DNA from: Alistipes sp. | GTDB lineage: Bacteria; Bacteroidota; Bacteroidia; Bacteroidales; Rikenellaceae | Direction of reading: 5' to 3' | Assembly: GCA_017451685.1 (NCBI GenBank) | Contig: JAFTNV010000022.1 | Coordinates: 54,354-118,353 of the forward strand | Length of the DNA stretch: 64,000 nt | Shown here: positions 16,081-26,049 of the stretch, piece after piece | Numbering within the stretch: the stretch's first letter is position 1 | Layout of the letters: every line of letters starts with the position of its first letter | Made by a program: the position numbers and the translations under genes | The notes under the pieces: generated by a model | What the model was told of the DNA's origin: nothing | The model's input: only the letters and a program-made list of their open reading frames with translations | Database searches by the model: none

Positions 16081-17202
16081 ATGGGAAAAAAGATAATTCT
16101 TACGGGCGACCGCCCCACAGGAAAACTACACTTGGGACATTTCGTAGGCTCGTTGAGCCGTCGCGTGGAGTTGCAAAACTCGGGCGCGTATGACAAGATA
16201 TTCATCATGATTGCCGATGCTCAGGCTCTCACCGACAATGCCGACAACCCCGACAAGGTGCGCGAGAACATCATCGAGGTGGCCTTGGACTACCTCTCGT
16301 GTGGCATCGACCCCACGCGCTCGACAATCTTCGTGCAGTCGTACGTCACGGAGCTCACCGAGTTGGCGTTCTACTACATGAACCTCGTCACGGTGCAGCG
16401 CCTGCAGCGCAACCCCACCGTCAAGGCCGAGATACAAATGCGTGGCTTTTCGGAGAACAATGCCGAAGAGGAGAACCAGCAGCGCCGAGGCACACCCGTA
16501 GGCTTCTTCACCTACCCCATATCTCAGGCTGCCGACATCACCGCCTTCCGCGCTACGACAGTGCCCGTGGGTGAGGATCAGGAGCCTATGATTGAGCAGA
16601 CACGCGAGATAGTACACAAGTTCAACTCGGTATATGGCGCTACGCTCACCGAGCCCGAGATTATGCTGCCCTCGAACTCGGCATGCCTTCGTCTGCCGGG
16701 CACCGACGGCAAGGCTAAGATGTCGAAGTCGCTCGGCAACTGCATATACCTCTCGGATACGGCCGAGGATGTGAAGAAGAAGGTCATGAGCATGTACACC
16801 GACCCCGACCACCTCAAGGTTACCGACCCGGGCAAGGTCGAGGGTAACACCGTCTTCACGTACCTCGATGCCTTCTCGCGCCCTGAGCACTTCGCCAAGT
16901 ACTGCCCCGACTACGAAAACCTCGATGCCATGAAGGAGCACTACCGCCGTGGTGGCCTTGGCGATGTCAAGTGCAAGAAGCTCCTCATTGCCGTGTTGGA
17001 GGAGTTGTTGGAGCCCATCCGCGAGCGTCGCAAGTACTACGAGCAGCGCATCGAGGAGGTCTACGACATCCTTCGTCGTGGCTCGGAGGAGGCACGCGAG
17101 GCTGCTGCCGACACGCTCCACGACGTGCGCAACGCCATGCGCATAAACTACTTCGAGGATACGGAGCTCATAGCACGCCAGGCTGCCGACTTCCGCAAGT
17201 AA
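16081..17202 (+). CDS. trpS: Tryptophanyl-tRNA synthetase
   Basis: Charges tRNA-Trp. The 373-aa class I synthetase has the HIGH-type motif in [18 protein letters not shown] (residues about 8-25) and the KMSKS motif in [14 protein letters not shown] (about 216-229). The [15 protein letters not shown] block binds tryptophan and ATP elements. The C-terminal part carries [12 protein letters not shown]-like helices ([16 protein letters not shown]). Its length is at the long end of the bacterial range, usual for the Bacteroidota form. The CLC gene begins 29 bases downstream and probably shares the transcript. Confidence 0.97.
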   Translation: MGKKIILTGDRPTGKLHLGHFVGSLSRRVELQNSGAYDKIFIMIADAQALTDNADNPDKVRENIIEVALDYLSCGIDPTRSTIFVQSYVTELTELAFYYMNLVTVQRLQRNPTVKAEIQMRGFSENNAEEENQQRRGTPVGFFTYPISQAADITAFRATTVPVGEDQEPMIEQTREIVHKFNSVYGATLTEPEIMLPSNSACLRLPGTDGKAKMSKSLGNCIYLSDTAEDVKKKVMSMYTDPDHLKVTDPGKVEGNTVFTYLDAFSRPEHFAKYCPDYENLDAMKEHYRRGGLGDVKCKKLLIAVLEELLEPIRERRKYYEQRIEEVYDILRRGSEEAREAAADTLHDVRNAMRINYFEDTELIARQAADFRK

Positions 17203-17231
17203 ACAATGTCGAGGTGCCATAACCCATACGT

Positions 17232-19028
17232 ATGATTAAGATTGGAAACATCCAGGAGCGCGTGTACGAGCTCTTTCTGAGTCTCACCCGCCGACTAACG
17301 AACACGCAGACGATGGCACTGCTTGCCATCCTCGTGGGCTTGTGTGCCGGCGTGGGTGCCTACGTCTTCAACACGCTCCTACACTTCATCACCCACTCGC
17401 TCACGTCGTGGACACCCGCCGACCAAGCGCAGTGGCTATACCTCATCTACCCAGCCATAGGTATCATCCTCGCCACGCTCTTCGTGAAGCACATCGTCAA
17501 GGATGGCATCTCGGAGGGTGTCACGCGCGTATTGTACGCCATGTCGCGCACCGACTCGCGCATCAAGGGTCACAACTGCTGGACATCTATCGTCGGCGGT
17601 GCTACGACCATCGGCTTTGGTGGCTCGGTGGGCCCCGAGGCCCCCATCGTGCTCACGGGTGCGGCCATAGGCTCGAACATCGGTAAGCTCGCGCGCCTAA
17701 ACTACAAGAACATCACGCTGCTCTTGTGCTGCGGTGCGGGTGCTGCCGTGGCTGCCGTCTTTAAGGCCCCCATCACGGGCGTTGTCTTCGTGCTCGAGAT
17801 TCTCATGCTCGACATCACGTCGAAGTCAATCATCCCGCTGCTGATGGCCTCGATGACCGCGACCATCATCTCGCTCTCGCTGCATGGCTTCTCGCCCATC
17901 ATCGCCGTGTCGCTCGATGCCTCGGACATGTTCCAGGTGGCACAGATACCTCTGTTCGTGCTACTGGGTGCCTTCTGTGGCATCATGGCCTACTACTTCA
18001 CCTCGGTAAACTCGCAGGTGGGAGGCTTCTATAAGTCGGTCACGAGCCAGTGGCGCAAATGGCTCTATGCGGGCATCACGCTCGGCGTGCTCATCTTCAT
18101 CTTCCCGCCCCTCTATGGCGAGGGCCACGACAGCTTTGGCGCCCTGATGACGGGAAACACCGAGGAGCTGTTCAACCATACGCTCTTTCACTCGTTGAGC
18201 GAGGCCGACTGGTTCCTTATCGTCTACCTCATCGCCATCATGCTCTTTAAGGTTGTTGCCATGGCTACGACCAATGCTGCGGGCGGTGTGGGTGGTACGT
18301 TTGCGCCGTCGCTCTTCGTCGGTGCCTTTGCCGGTGCTACGCTCGCGGTGCTATGCCGCGCGGTCTTTGGCTGGGAGGTATCTATCACGTCGTTCACGTT
18401 GGCCGGCATGGCGGGTGTGATGTCGGGCGTGATGAAGGCGCCACTCACGGCCATCTTCCTTATCGCCGAGCTGTCGAACGGCTACGGATTGTTCATCCCG
18501 CTGATGATCGTATCGTGCGTGTCGTTTGCCGTGAACTATGGTCTCGACCGCGACTCGATATACACCAAGCAGCTGCGCATGCGTGGCGAGCTTCTCACGC
18601 ACGACAAGGACTCGTCGGCCTTCGTGTTCCTGCGCCTCGATCAGCTTATGGAGACCGACTTCATACGCCTTAGGGAGACGCTCACGCTGGGCGATGTGGT
18701 GAATATCATCTCGAGTGCGCGCCGTAACATCTTCCCCGTGGTGGATAACTACGGCAAGCTCCTCGGTGTGGTACAACTCGACGACCTACGCCACGACATG
18801 TTCGACCGCACGAAGTGGGGCAAGCCCATCATGCGCTATATGATACAGCCTCCCGACAAGATTCTTGAGCACGAGATGATACAGAGCATCATGCCGCGCT
18901 TCGAGCAGGCTAACACCTGGATGCTTCCGGTGGTGGATAAGGAGAACCACTACCTCGGCTTTATCTCCAAGTCGCGCATCCTAAACTCCTACCGCGAAGC
19001 CTTGGTAAACGTATCGCAAGCTGATTAG
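17232..19028 (+). CDS. CLC-family chloride channel/antiporter with C-terminal CBS pair
   Basis: A 598-aa membrane protein. Residues about 30-440 form the CLC fold with many hydrophobic helices; the ion-path motif usually written GREGP is here GSVGPEAP (about residues 135-142), keeping the gating glutamate but with Pro and Ala beside it. The second signature GGVGGTFAPSLFVGA and the MAGVMSGVMKAPLTAIFL segment are normal. Residues about 460-590 hold two CBS domains (TDFIRLRETLTLGDVVNII; IFPVVDNYGKLLGVVQL; then ANTWMLPVVDKENHYLGFIS), which sense adenine nucleotides in relatives. Whether it is a channel or a Cl-/H+ exchanger cannot be settled from sequence; retention of the glutamate favours exchange. 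Confidence 0.92.
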   Translation: MIKIGNIQERVYELFLSLTRRLTNTQTMALLAILVGLCAGVGAYVFNTLLHFITHSLTSWTPADQAQWLYLIYPAIGIILATLFVKHIVKDGISEGVTRVLYAMSRTDSRIKGHNCWTSIVGGATTIGFGGSVGPEAPIVLTGAAIGSNIGKLARLNYKNITLLLCCGAGAAVAAVFKAPITGVVFVLEILMLDITSKSIIPLLMASMTATIISLSLHGFSPIIAVSLDASDMFQVAQIPLFVLLGAFCGIMAYYFTSVNSQVGGFYKSVTSQWRKWLYAGITLGVLIFIFPPLYGEGHDSFGALMTGNTEELFNHTLFHSLSEADWFLIVYLIAIMLFKVVAMATTNAAGGVGGTFAPSLFVGAFAGATLAVLCRAVFGWEVSITSFTLAGMAGVMSGVMKAPLTAIFLIAELSNGYGLFIPLMIVSCVSFAVNYGLDRDSIYTKQLRMRGELLTHDKDSSAFVFLRLDQLMETDFIRLRETLTLGDVVNIISSARRNIFPVVDNYGKLLGVVQLDDLRHDMFDRTKWGKPIMRYMIQPPDKILEHEMIQSIMPRFEQANTWMLPVVDKENHYLGFISKSRILNSYREALVNVSQAD

Positions 19029-19047
19029 CTTGCAATACGTTTACAAC

Positions 19048-19100
19048 GAGCAATGAGTAATGAGTAGTGAGTAGTTATTAAGGATTAATTAGTAATAATT
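19048..19100. repeat. Family B repeat, left of the four-helix-bundle gene
   Basis: CAATGAGTAATGAGTAGTGA-type units followed by TTAGTAATAATT. It is the inverted counterpart of 19486-19537, so the two bracket the small gene between them. Confidence 0.75.
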
Positions 19101-19112
19101 GGGGGATTGAAG

Positions 19113-19472
19113 ATGAAGGAGAATGTCTTAGCCGATAAGAGCAAGCGTTTTGCGTTGAGAATAATAAAACTATATAAGTTTCTTAACAACATAAAGCAGG
19201 AGCAAATACTCTCCAAACAATTGTTACGAAGTGGAACAAGCATCGGAGCAAATATCAAAGAGGGTGCATACGCGCAATCAAAGGCTGACTTCACCACAAA
19301 ATTCTTTATAGCGCAAAAAGAGTGTGCCGAAACAGAATATTGGTTAAAGCTATTATACGAAAGTGAATATATAAACAAAGAGGAATTTGATAGTATATAT
19401 GAGGATTGTCAAGAACTAATGCGACTACTTATTTCATCAACAAAGACTCTGCAAGGTAAAAATATGGAGTAG
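19113..19472 (+). CDS. Four-helix bundle protein (23S rRNA intervening-sequence family)
   Basis: A 119-aa all-helical protein starting MKENVLADKSKRFALRIIK (ATG at 19113; a TTG two codons upstream is less likely). The core RSGTSIGANIKEGAYAQSKA followed by FTTKFFIAQKECAETEYWL matches the family first seen inside intervening sequences of 23S rRNA genes and related to the Avd accessory protein of diversity-generating retroelements. Function is unknown; nucleic-acid binding is suspected for relatives. The gene is clearly more AT-rich than trpS-clc and ychF on either side, and it lies between inverted family B repeats, so it looks like an inserted cassette rather than part of the operon. Confidence 0.85.
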   Translation: MKENVLADKSKRFALRIIKLYKFLNNIKQEQILSKQLLRSGTSIGANIKEGAYAQSKADFTTKFFIAQKECAETEYWLKLLYESEYINKEEFDSIYEDCQELMRLLISSTKTLQGKNME

Positions 19473-19485
19473 CAAGCATGAGATG

Positions 19486-19537
19486 TGTTAGTAATAATTA
19501 ATAATTACTCACTACTCACTGCTCACTACTAATTTGA
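19486..19537. repeat. Family B repeat, right of the four-helix-bundle gene
   Basis: AGTAATAATTAATAATTACT then CACTACTCACTGCTCACTAC: inverted relative to the left copy at 19048-19100. Ends 25 bases before ychF. Confidence 0.75.
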
Positions 19538-19562
19538 AATTTTAGAATAAAATTGAAATACT

Positions 19563-20660
19563 ATGGCATTACAATGTGGAATTGTAGGACTTCCCAACGT
19601 GGGTAAGTCGACACTCTTTAACTGTCTGTCGAATGCGCGTGCGCAGGCGGCAAACTTTCCGTTCTGTACCATCGAGCCCAACGTGGGCGTCATCACCGTG
19701 CCCGACGAGCGCCTTATGAAGCTCGCCGAGATAGACAACCCCAAGCGCGTGGTGCCCACGACAATCGAGATTGTCGATATCGCGGGCCTTGTGAAGGGAG
19801 CTTCGAAGGGCGAGGGCTTGGGTAATAAGTTTCTGGCGAACATACGCAACACCAACGCCATCATCCACGTGTTGCGTTGCTTCGAGAACGACAACATCAC
19901 GCACGTAGACGGCACCGTAGACCCTGTGCGCGACAAGGGCATCATCGACACAGAGTTGCAACTCAAAGACCTTGAAACCATCGAGAACCGCATAGGCAAG
20001 TGTCAGAAGCAGGCCACCGCAGGCGATAAGATTGCCAAGCGCCAGTACGACATCCTCTGCCGCTATAAGGAGGCGTTGGAGCAGGGGCTCTCAGCACGTA
20101 CCGTGGAGCTCACGGCCGAGGAGCGCAAGACGGTGTGGGACTTGAACCTCCTCACGGATAAGCCCGTGTTGTACGTATGCAACGTCGACGAGGCATCGGC
20201 CGTCACGGGCAATGTGCATACCGAGGCTGTGAAGGCCGCCATACAAAACGAGCATGCCGAGATGCTTATCGTGGCAGCATCGGCCGAGGCCGACATTGCC
20301 GAGCTGGAGAGCTACGAGGAGCGACAGATGTTCCTCCAGGATATGGGCCTCGAGGAGTCGGGCGTGAGCCGTCTTATCAAGGCTGCATACCGACTACTCG
20401 ACTTACAGACATTCTTCACCACAGGTGCCGACGAGAGCCGCGCATGGACCTTCCGCCGTGGCATGAAGGCCCCCGAGACCGCGGGCATCATACACACCGA
20501 CTTCGAGCGTGGCTTCATACGTGCCGAGGTCATCAAGTATGCCGACTATGTGGAGCTCGGCTCGGAGCGTGCTTGCCGCGATGTGGGCAAGATTGGCATC
20601 GAGGGCAAGGAGTATGTCGTCGAGGATGGCGACATCATGCACTTCCTATTTAACGTATAA
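19563..20660 (+). CDS. ychF: Redox-regulated ATPase/GTPase YchF (OLA1 family)
   Basis: A 365-aa Obg-related P-loop protein that prefers ATP, binds ribosomes and modulates stress responses. Walker A GLPNVGKSTLFN is at residues about 8-19, followed by NFPFCTIEPNVGV and the G3 region DIAGLVKGASKGEGLGNKFL. The G4 position reads NVDE in LYVCNVDEAS rather than NKxD, which is the family hallmark behind ATP preference. The C-terminal TGS-like domain is present (LQTFFTTGADESRAWTF; AGIIHTDFERGFIRAEVI; EGKEYVVEDGDIMHFLFNV). Length is typical. It begins a rightward run with the SIMPL gene, gltX and galM. Confidence 0.97.
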   Translation: MALQCGIVGLPNVGKSTLFNCLSNARAQAANFPFCTIEPNVGVITVPDERLMKLAEIDNPKRVVPTTIEIVDIAGLVKGASKGEGLGNKFLANIRNTNAIIHVLRCFENDNITHVDGTVDPVRDKGIIDTELQLKDLETIENRIGKCQKQATAGDKIAKRQYDILCRYKEALEQGLSARTVELTAEERKTVWDLNLLTDKPVLYVCNVDEASAVTGNVHTEAVKAAIQNEHAEMLIVAASAEADIAELESYEERQMFLQDMGLEESGVSRLIKAAYRLLDLQTFFTTGADESRAWTFRRGMKAPETAGIIHTDFERGFIRAEVIKYADYVELGSERACRDVGKIGIEGKEYVVEDGDIMHFLFNV

Positions 20661-20681
20661 ACCTATTAAAACTACAATACC

Positions 20682-21419
20682 ATGAACAACCTTTGGAAAT
20701 ATATCATCATCGCCACGGCCATCGTACTCTCGGCCGTAGTCCTCTCTACCGCCTACACGCAGCGCTACCGCACAGCCACAGGCACAATAACCGTCACGGG
20801 CCTCGGTGAGACGGAGTTTACCTCCGACCTCATCATCGTCAAGGGACACCTCCGCGTCGAGAACTACAACGCTGCGGAGGGCTACCGCGAGATGGACAAC
20901 GACCGCACGAAGGTCATCAACTTCATCAAAAGCCACGGCATCGCCGAGGAGAGCATATCGTTTGCGATGCTCACACACCACGAGCAGTACAACTCGGTAT
21001 ATCAGGAGGGTAAGTATATAGGCGAGGAGTTTGACGGCTACTCGCTCACGCAGGAGTTTACCATCGAGTCGAAGGATATTGATGCTGTGGAGAGCGTGGC
21101 CCGCGAGCTCACCTCGCTCCTTGCCGACGGCATAAACATCAGCGTCGAGGAGCCCATGTATTTCTACAGCGACCTCAACACCTTGAAGCTCGACCTCATA
21201 GCCTCGGCTGCGGCCGATGCCCGCGAGCGTGCCGAGCTTATAGCCTCGAACTCGGGAGCCTCGCTCGGCAACCTCAACTGGTCGTATGCGGGCGTCTTCC
21301 AGATTACGGCAGCCACGGGCGACGAGGAGTTCTCGGCAGGTGGCGCCTTCAACCTATCATCGCGCGAGAAGAAGGCACGTGTGACGGTACGTGCCGAGTA
21401 TAAGATTAAGAACGAGTAA
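20682..21419 (+). CDS. SIMPL domain (DUF541) exported protein
   Basis: A 245-aa protein anchored by an N-terminal hydrophobic segment (YIIIATAIVLSAVVLSTAY). The rest matches the SIMPL fold: TGTITVTGLGETEFTSDLI near the start, IKSHGIAEESISFAML, the YSLTQEFTIESKDID strand region, and LIASAAADARERAELIASNS with GASLGNL near the end. SIMPL proteins such as BP26 and YggE form periplasmic oligomeric channels or rings and are linked to oxidative stress tolerance, without a known enzymatic activity. It follows ychF by 21 bases and precedes gltX by 22, so all three are probably co-transcribed. Confidence 0.88.
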   Translation: MNNLWKYIIIATAIVLSAVVLSTAYTQRYRTATGTITVTGLGETEFTSDLIIVKGHLRVENYNAAEGYREMDNDRTKVINFIKSHGIAEESISFAMLTHHEQYNSVYQEGKYIGEEFDGYSLTQEFTIESKDIDAVESVARELTSLLADGINISVEEPMYFYSDLNTLKLDLIASAAADARERAELIASNSGASLGNLNWSYAGVFQITAATGDEEFSAGGAFNLSSREKKARVTVRAEYKIKNE

Positions 21420-21441
21420 TAACATTTAACACTGTAATATT

Positions 21442-22974
21442 ATGAAACGTGAAGTAAGAGTACGTTTTGCGCCGAGCCCCACGGGCCCGCTACACATTGG
21501 CGGCGTGCGCACAGCACTATATAACTACCTCTTTGCCCGCCGTCATGGTGGCAAGATGATTCTCCGCATCGAGGATACCGACTCGCAGCGCTTCGTGCCT
21601 GGTGCCGAGGATTACATCATCGAGTCGCTCAAGTGGTGCGGCATAGAGATCGACGAGGGCGTAGGCGTAGGTGGCCCCCACGCACCCTATCGTCAGAGCG
21701 AGCGTAGAGAGATATACTTGAAGTATGCCAAGCAGCTTGTAGATGCCGGCTGGGCATACTACGCCTTCGATACCCCCGAGGAGCTCGACACCCTGCGTAA
21801 GGAGGCCGAGGATGCGGGCAAGACCTTCGCCTACAACTACGAGGTGCGCGAGAAGCTACCCACATCGTTGTGCCTCTCTGCCGAGGATGTCGAGGCACGC
21901 ATAGCACGTGGCGACCAGTGGGTCGTACGCTTCAAGATGCCCGAGGACGAGGTTGTTAAGATGGACGACCTCATCCGTGGCCATGTGGAGGTTAACACCT
22001 CGACACTCGACGACAAGGTGCTATATAAGTCGGCCGACCAGCTGCCCACATACCACCTCGCCAACATTGTCGACGACCACCTCATGGAGGTGTCGCACGT
22101 CATCCGTGGTGAGGAGTGGTTGCCCTCGTTGCCGTTGCACTACCTCCTCTATCGCGCCTTCGGCTGGACAGATACACAGCCTGAGTTTGCACATCTGCCG
22201 CTATTGTTGAAGCCCACGGGCAGCGGTAAGCTCTCGAAGCGCGATGGCGACAAGATGGGCTTCCCCGTATTCCCGCTATTCTGGACATCGCCCACGGGCG
22301 AGACGGCACGTGGCTACCGCGAGGATGGCTACCTCCCCGAGGCATTTATAAATATGTTGTCGCTGCTTGGCTGGAACCCCGGTAACGACGAGGAGATATT
22401 CTCTATGCAGGAGCTTATCGACCTCTTCTCGCTCGACCGCGTGTCGAAGTCGGGAGCACGCTTCCAGCCCGACAAGGCTAAGTGGTTCAATGCACAGTAT
22501 ATGCATAAGCTTAGCGACGAGGAGCTTGCACCCATAGCACAGCCCATACTCAAGGCTCACGGCGTGGAGACAAGCGACGCACTTGCTGGCAAGGCTGCGG
22601 GCATTATGAAGGAGCGTATGACGCTTACCACGGACATCTGGGAGCTCACATCGTTCTTCTTCGTCGCGCCTACGGAGTACGACGAGAAGCTCACGAAGAA
22701 GCAGTGGAAGGGCGACAACCCCGCGATGTTAGCGAAGCTACGCAACGTATTGGAGGGTATCGACGACTTCTCGAAGGATAACACCGAGGCTGTGGTTCGC
22801 GCTTGGATCGAGGCCGAGGGCTACGCCTTGGGTCAGGTGATGAACACGCTACGCCTGGCATTGGTGGGCGCTGGCAAGGGCCCCGGCATGTTCGACGTGA
22901 CGGAGTTCATCGGCAAGGCTGAGTGTCTGAAGCGTATTGACAACCTTATTGCTAACGTAACACCTGTGGAGTAA
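21442..22974 (+). CDS. gltX: Glutamyl-tRNA synthetase
   Basis: Class I synthetase of 510 aa that charges tRNA-Glu. HIGH motif appears as [18 protein letters not shown] (residues about 8-25) and KMSKS as [16 protein letters not shown] (about 258-273). The [20 protein letters not shown] segment forms the glutamate site. The region between (YPLWSPTGE-like [20 protein letters not shown]) is an insert common in Bacteroidota GltX. The C-terminal anticodon-binding domain is complete. There is no sign of a discriminating/non-discriminating switch that I can judge. Its TAA stop overlaps the galM ATG (TAATG). Confidence 0.97.
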   Translation: MKREVRVRFAPSPTGPLHIGGVRTALYNYLFARRHGGKMILRIEDTDSQRFVPGAEDYIIESLKWCGIEIDEGVGVGGPHAPYRQSERREIYLKYAKQLVDAGWAYYAFDTPEELDTLRKEAEDAGKTFAYNYEVREKLPTSLCLSAEDVEARIARGDQWVVRFKMPEDEVVKMDDLIRGHVEVNTSTLDDKVLYKSADQLPTYHLANIVDDHLMEVSHVIRGEEWLPSLPLHYLLYRAFGWTDTQPEFAHLPLLLKPTGSGKLSKRDGDKMGFPVFPLFWTSPTGETARGYREDGYLPEAFINMLSLLGWNPGNDEEIFSMQELIDLFSLDRVSKSGARFQPDKAKWFNAQYMHKLSDEELAPIAQPILKAHGVETSDALAGKAAGIMKERMTLTTDIWELTSFFFVAPTEYDEKLTKKQWKGDNPAMLAKLRNVLEGIDDFSKDNTEAVVRAWIEAEGYALGQVMNTLRLALVGAGKGPGMFDVTEFIGKAECLKRIDNLIANVTPVE

Positions 22975-24029
22975 TGGAGATATTACAGCATATATGGGGC
23001 TCGACACCCGAGGGTGAGGGCATCATCCTCTACACGATGCGTAACAGCCGTGGCTCGGAGGTACAGCTATGTAACGTGGGTGCCGCCATCGTGGGCGTGA
23101 AGTTTGCTGACCGCAATGGCAACATCGACGATGTAGCCCTTGGCTACAAGGATGCTATGAGCTACTTTGGCGATGGCGCCGCCAGTGGTAAGAGCGTAGG
23201 TCGCGTGGCAGGACGCATCGCCCGCGGACATATGGTCGTTGATGGCGTGGAGTACCGCCTTGAGGTGAACAATGGTCCCAACCACCTCCACGGTGGCACT
23301 AAGGGCTTTGCCAACCGCTACTGGGAGGGTCGCGTGGAGACCAACCGCGTGGTATTTAGCTACGTGGCCGAGGATATGGAGCAGGGCTACCCTGGCGAGC
23401 TCATCGTCGAGGCTATATACGACTTCGACGACGAGGATAACCTCGAGATTACGTACGTTGCTAAGTCGAACAAGACGACGGTGGTGAATATGACCAACCA
23501 CCTCTACTGGAACCTCCACGGCGAGGGTTCGGGAAAGACAATCCTCGACCATGAGCTACGCCTCAACGCGTCGGAGGTGCTGGAGATGGACACGGTGCAG
23601 ATACCTACGGGTAAGCTCCTCGACGTGAAGGGCACGGCGCTCGACTTCACCACGTGGCGCGAGTTTGGCCGCGAGATAGACTCGGAGTTCAACAACATAC
23701 GCCTCTTCCGTGGCTACGACCACTGCTTCAAGGTTGACGGCTGGAAGAAGAACATCCTCCAGGAGGTTGGCGAGCTACGCTGCCAGGCCACGGGACGTAA
23801 GGTGACTATCCTCTCGTCGCAGCCCGCCGCAGTATTGTACACGGGTAACTGGCTTGCTGGTGGCTGCCCCATAACCAAGAGCGACAAGCGCTACGACGAC
23901 TACGCGGGTGTGGCCATCGAGTGCCAGGCATTCAGCGATGCTGTGCACCACCCCCACTTCCCGACAATAGAGCTTCAGGCCGGAGAGCTATATTGCTCGA
24001 AGATAGTATTTAAGCTCGGTACGTTCTAA
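22974..24029 (+). CDS. galM: Aldose 1-epimerase (galactose mutarotase)
   Basis: Interconverts alpha and beta anomers of galactose or glucose. The 351-aa protein has the expected active-site blocks: GRVAGRIARG, NNGPNHLHGG (substrate-binding His), VNMTNHLYWNL (catalytic acid His at about 174) and GVAIECQAFSDAVHHPHFP with the catalytic base Glu at about 317. All are intact. No signal peptide is present, so it is cytoplasmic, unlike some secreted Bacteroidota GalM proteins. It overlaps the end of gltX by one base and is the last gene of the ychF run. Other galactose genes are not in the window. Confidence 0.95.
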   Translation: MEILQHIWGSTPEGEGIILYTMRNSRGSEVQLCNVGAAIVGVKFADRNGNIDDVALGYKDAMSYFGDGAASGKSVGRVAGRIARGHMVVDGVEYRLEVNNGPNHLHGGTKGFANRYWEGRVETNRVVFSYVAEDMEQGYPGELIVEAIYDFDDEDNLEITYVAKSNKTTVVNMTNHLYWNLHGEGSGKTILDHELRLNASEVLEMDTVQIPTGKLLDVKGTALDFTTWREFGREIDSEFNNIRLFRGYDHCFKVDGWKKNILQEVGELRCQATGRKVTILSSQPAAVLYTGNWLAGGCPITKSDKRYDDYAGVAIECQAFSDAVHHPHFPTIELQAGELYCSKIVFKLGTF

Positions 24030-24084
24030 TCATCAAGACGAGAAGATTTTTAACCCTATTATAGCGTTTCCAAATCTTTTTTCG

Positions 24085-24092
24085 TATATTTG
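24085..24092 (+). promoter_or_regulatory. -7 box for the subtilase-lipoprotein cluster
   Basis: TATATTTG, an exact TAnnTTTG match, 43 bases upstream of the second ATG of the subtilase gene. Confidence 0.6.
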
Positions 24093-24125
24093 TAGCTGAC
24101 AGAGAATAACTTTCGAGACGAACAG

Positions 24126-26030
24126 ATGTGTAATATGAAGAGATTTTTATTTTCAGCCGTGGCTGTACTCCTCTTTGCAGGGTGTGTGCAGGATAATTTA
24201 GACGATATTTCGGCAGGTGCTACGCCCAGCAGCAAGATACGCAACTGGGGTGAGAGTGCTGCCGCAGGCCGACTCATGGTATGCCTCGCGGAGGGTGCCG
24301 AGGCACTCACAATCGAGGGCCTAAGCCTTGAGGTGGAGCCCCTATTCCCGGGCACCAAGAGTGTCGCGATGTCGCGATGGATGCTTGTCGAGTTCGACAA
24401 GAGCCTCGACCTTAGAGGTGTGGCGGAGCGTATTGCACAGTGCAGCAATGTTGAGTTCGTGGAGTTCGACCTCCCCGTTAAGCGCATCAAGAGCGAGAGC
24501 CTCGCTATGCCCGCAAGCCGTCCCGAGCCTACACGCTCGGCAGTATACCCCTTCGACGACCCCGAGTTGCCGTATCAGTGGCACTACTACAACGACGGCT
24601 GGCTCAAGGAGTATGCCGACAAGGAGGAGTACTGCTTGGCGGGTGCCGACATCAACCTCCTCAATGCGTGGAAGCACACTACGGGCGACAACCGCATCAT
24701 CGTTGCAGTTATGGATGGCGGCATTATGGTCGACCACGACGACCTGAAGGATAACATGTGGATTAATGAGGCTGAGTATAACGGCCAGATGGGTATCGAT
24801 GACGACAATAACGGCTACGTCGACGACATCCACGGCTACAACTTCGTGCGCGGCAATGGCAAGATAACGGCCGACGACCACGGCACACACGTGGCGGGTA
24901 CCATCTCGGCGGTGAACAACAACGGCTACTGCGGCTGTGGCATCGCTGGAGGCACGGGTCGCGGTGATGGTGTGAGACTTATGTCGGTGCAGATATTCGA
25001 GGGCGACGAGGGCTGCTATACTCATCAGCTTGCTCGCGGCTTTGAGTACGCTGCCGACAATGGCGCTGTGCTTATCAACAACTCGTGGGGCTATGAGCCT
25101 GGCACGATACACTCGGACAAGCAGTTTGAGGATTATGACTCGGTGCTTAAGGATGCCATCGACTACTTCGAGGAGAATGCCGGCATGGAGGGTGTCATCG
25201 AGGGTGGCTTGGCAATCTTCGCTGCCGGTAACGAGACATATCCCGAGTCGGCATACCCTGGAGCATACTACAAATATACTTGTGTGTCGGCAATGGCCTC
25301 GGACTTCACGGCGGCATTCTATACGAACTATGGCCCTGGCTGCAACATCTCAGCCCCTGGTGGCGATGCCTCATACGGCACGATATTCTGCATATCGTCG
25401 ACATCTACAGACCGATACGGCTACGAGTATATGCAGGGTACATCGATGGCTACGCCCCACGTCACGGGCTGTGCCGCCTTGGCACTCTCGTATGCTCTAA
25501 AGCAGGGCTATAGCCTCACAAACGACCAATTGCGCAACCTCATCCTCACCTCGACACACGACATCAACGCCTATCAGACGGGCACAAAGCGCTGTTTCGA
25601 CTATGAGAGTGGTACATACTACAACTTAAACATGACCCCCTTCCGCGGTAATATCGGCTCGGGATATATCGATGCCCACAAGCTCCTAATGCAGATGGAT
25701 GGCACGCCGTGTCTATACTTTAAGACGGGCATTGCCGCAGAGCTCTCGCTCGACGAGTACTTCGGTGGCGGCTCTAAGGATCTCGTATACGAGGGTGTCA
25801 CCATATCTAACGATGTGCGCGAGGCGTTGGGCATAACCTCAACACCCACAATCACAAATGGTCTTCTCTGCATCACATGCACGAAGCCGGGCGTAGGTCG
25901 CATCAAGGTGAGTGCCATCGTTGGCGGCACGGAGATTGGCGGTGGCGACAACATCGGTGGCATGAGCGTGGAGCGTGAGTTCGAGATTGTTGTGCGTGGC
26001 GCTGTTGCCGAGAATGGTGGTTGGTTATAG
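24126..26030 (+). CDS. S8 family serine peptidase (subtilase), lipoprotein
   Basis: A 634-aa surface subtilase. The N-terminus MKRFLFSAVAVLLFAGC (from the second ATG at 24135, probably the true start) is a lipoprotein signal with Cys at residue 17 of that form. An inhibitor-like propeptide (about 45-125, RLMVCLAEGAEALTIEG; NVEFVEFDLPVK) precedes the catalytic domain. The triad is complete: Asp in VAVMDGGIMVDHDD, His in DDHGTHVAGT, Ser in GTSMATPHVTG; the oxyanion Asn lies in IFAAGNETYPESA. A C-terminal beta-rich tail of about 110 aa follows. It leads a three-gene rightward cluster with two lipoproteins, 19 bases before the next ATG, so it may process or compete with surface proteins. The substrate is unknown. 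Confidence 0.93.
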   Translation: MCNMKRFLFSAVAVLLFAGCVQDNLDDISAGATPSSKIRNWGESAAAGRLMVCLAEGAEALTIEGLSLEVEPLFPGTKSVAMSRWMLVEFDKSLDLRGVAERIAQCSNVEFVEFDLPVKRIKSESLAMPASRPEPTRSAVYPFDDPELPYQWHYYNDGWLKEYADKEEYCLAGADINLLNAWKHTTGDNRIIVAVMDGGIMVDHDDLKDNMWINEAEYNGQMGIDDDNNGYVDDIHGYNFVRGNGKITADDHGTHVAGTISAVNNNGYCGCGIAGGTGRGDGVRLMSVQIFEGDEGCYTHQLARGFEYAADNGAVLINNSWGYEPGTIHSDKQFEDYDSVLKDAIDYFEENAGMEGVIEGGLAIFAAGNETYPESAYPGAYYKYTCVSAMASDFTAAFYTNYGPGCNISAPGGDASYGTIFCISSTSTDRYGYEYMQGTSMATPHVTGCAALALSYALKQGYSLTNDQLRNLILTSTHDINAYQTGTKRCFDYESGTYYNLNMTPFRGNIGSGYIDAHKLLMQMDGTPCLYFKTGIAAELSLDEYFGGGSKDLVYEGVTISNDVREALGITSTPTITNGLLCITCTKPGVGRIKVSAIVGGTEIGGGDNIGGMSVEREFEIVVRGAVAENGGWL

Positions 26031-26049
26031 GCTGATAAACGAGACGTAT

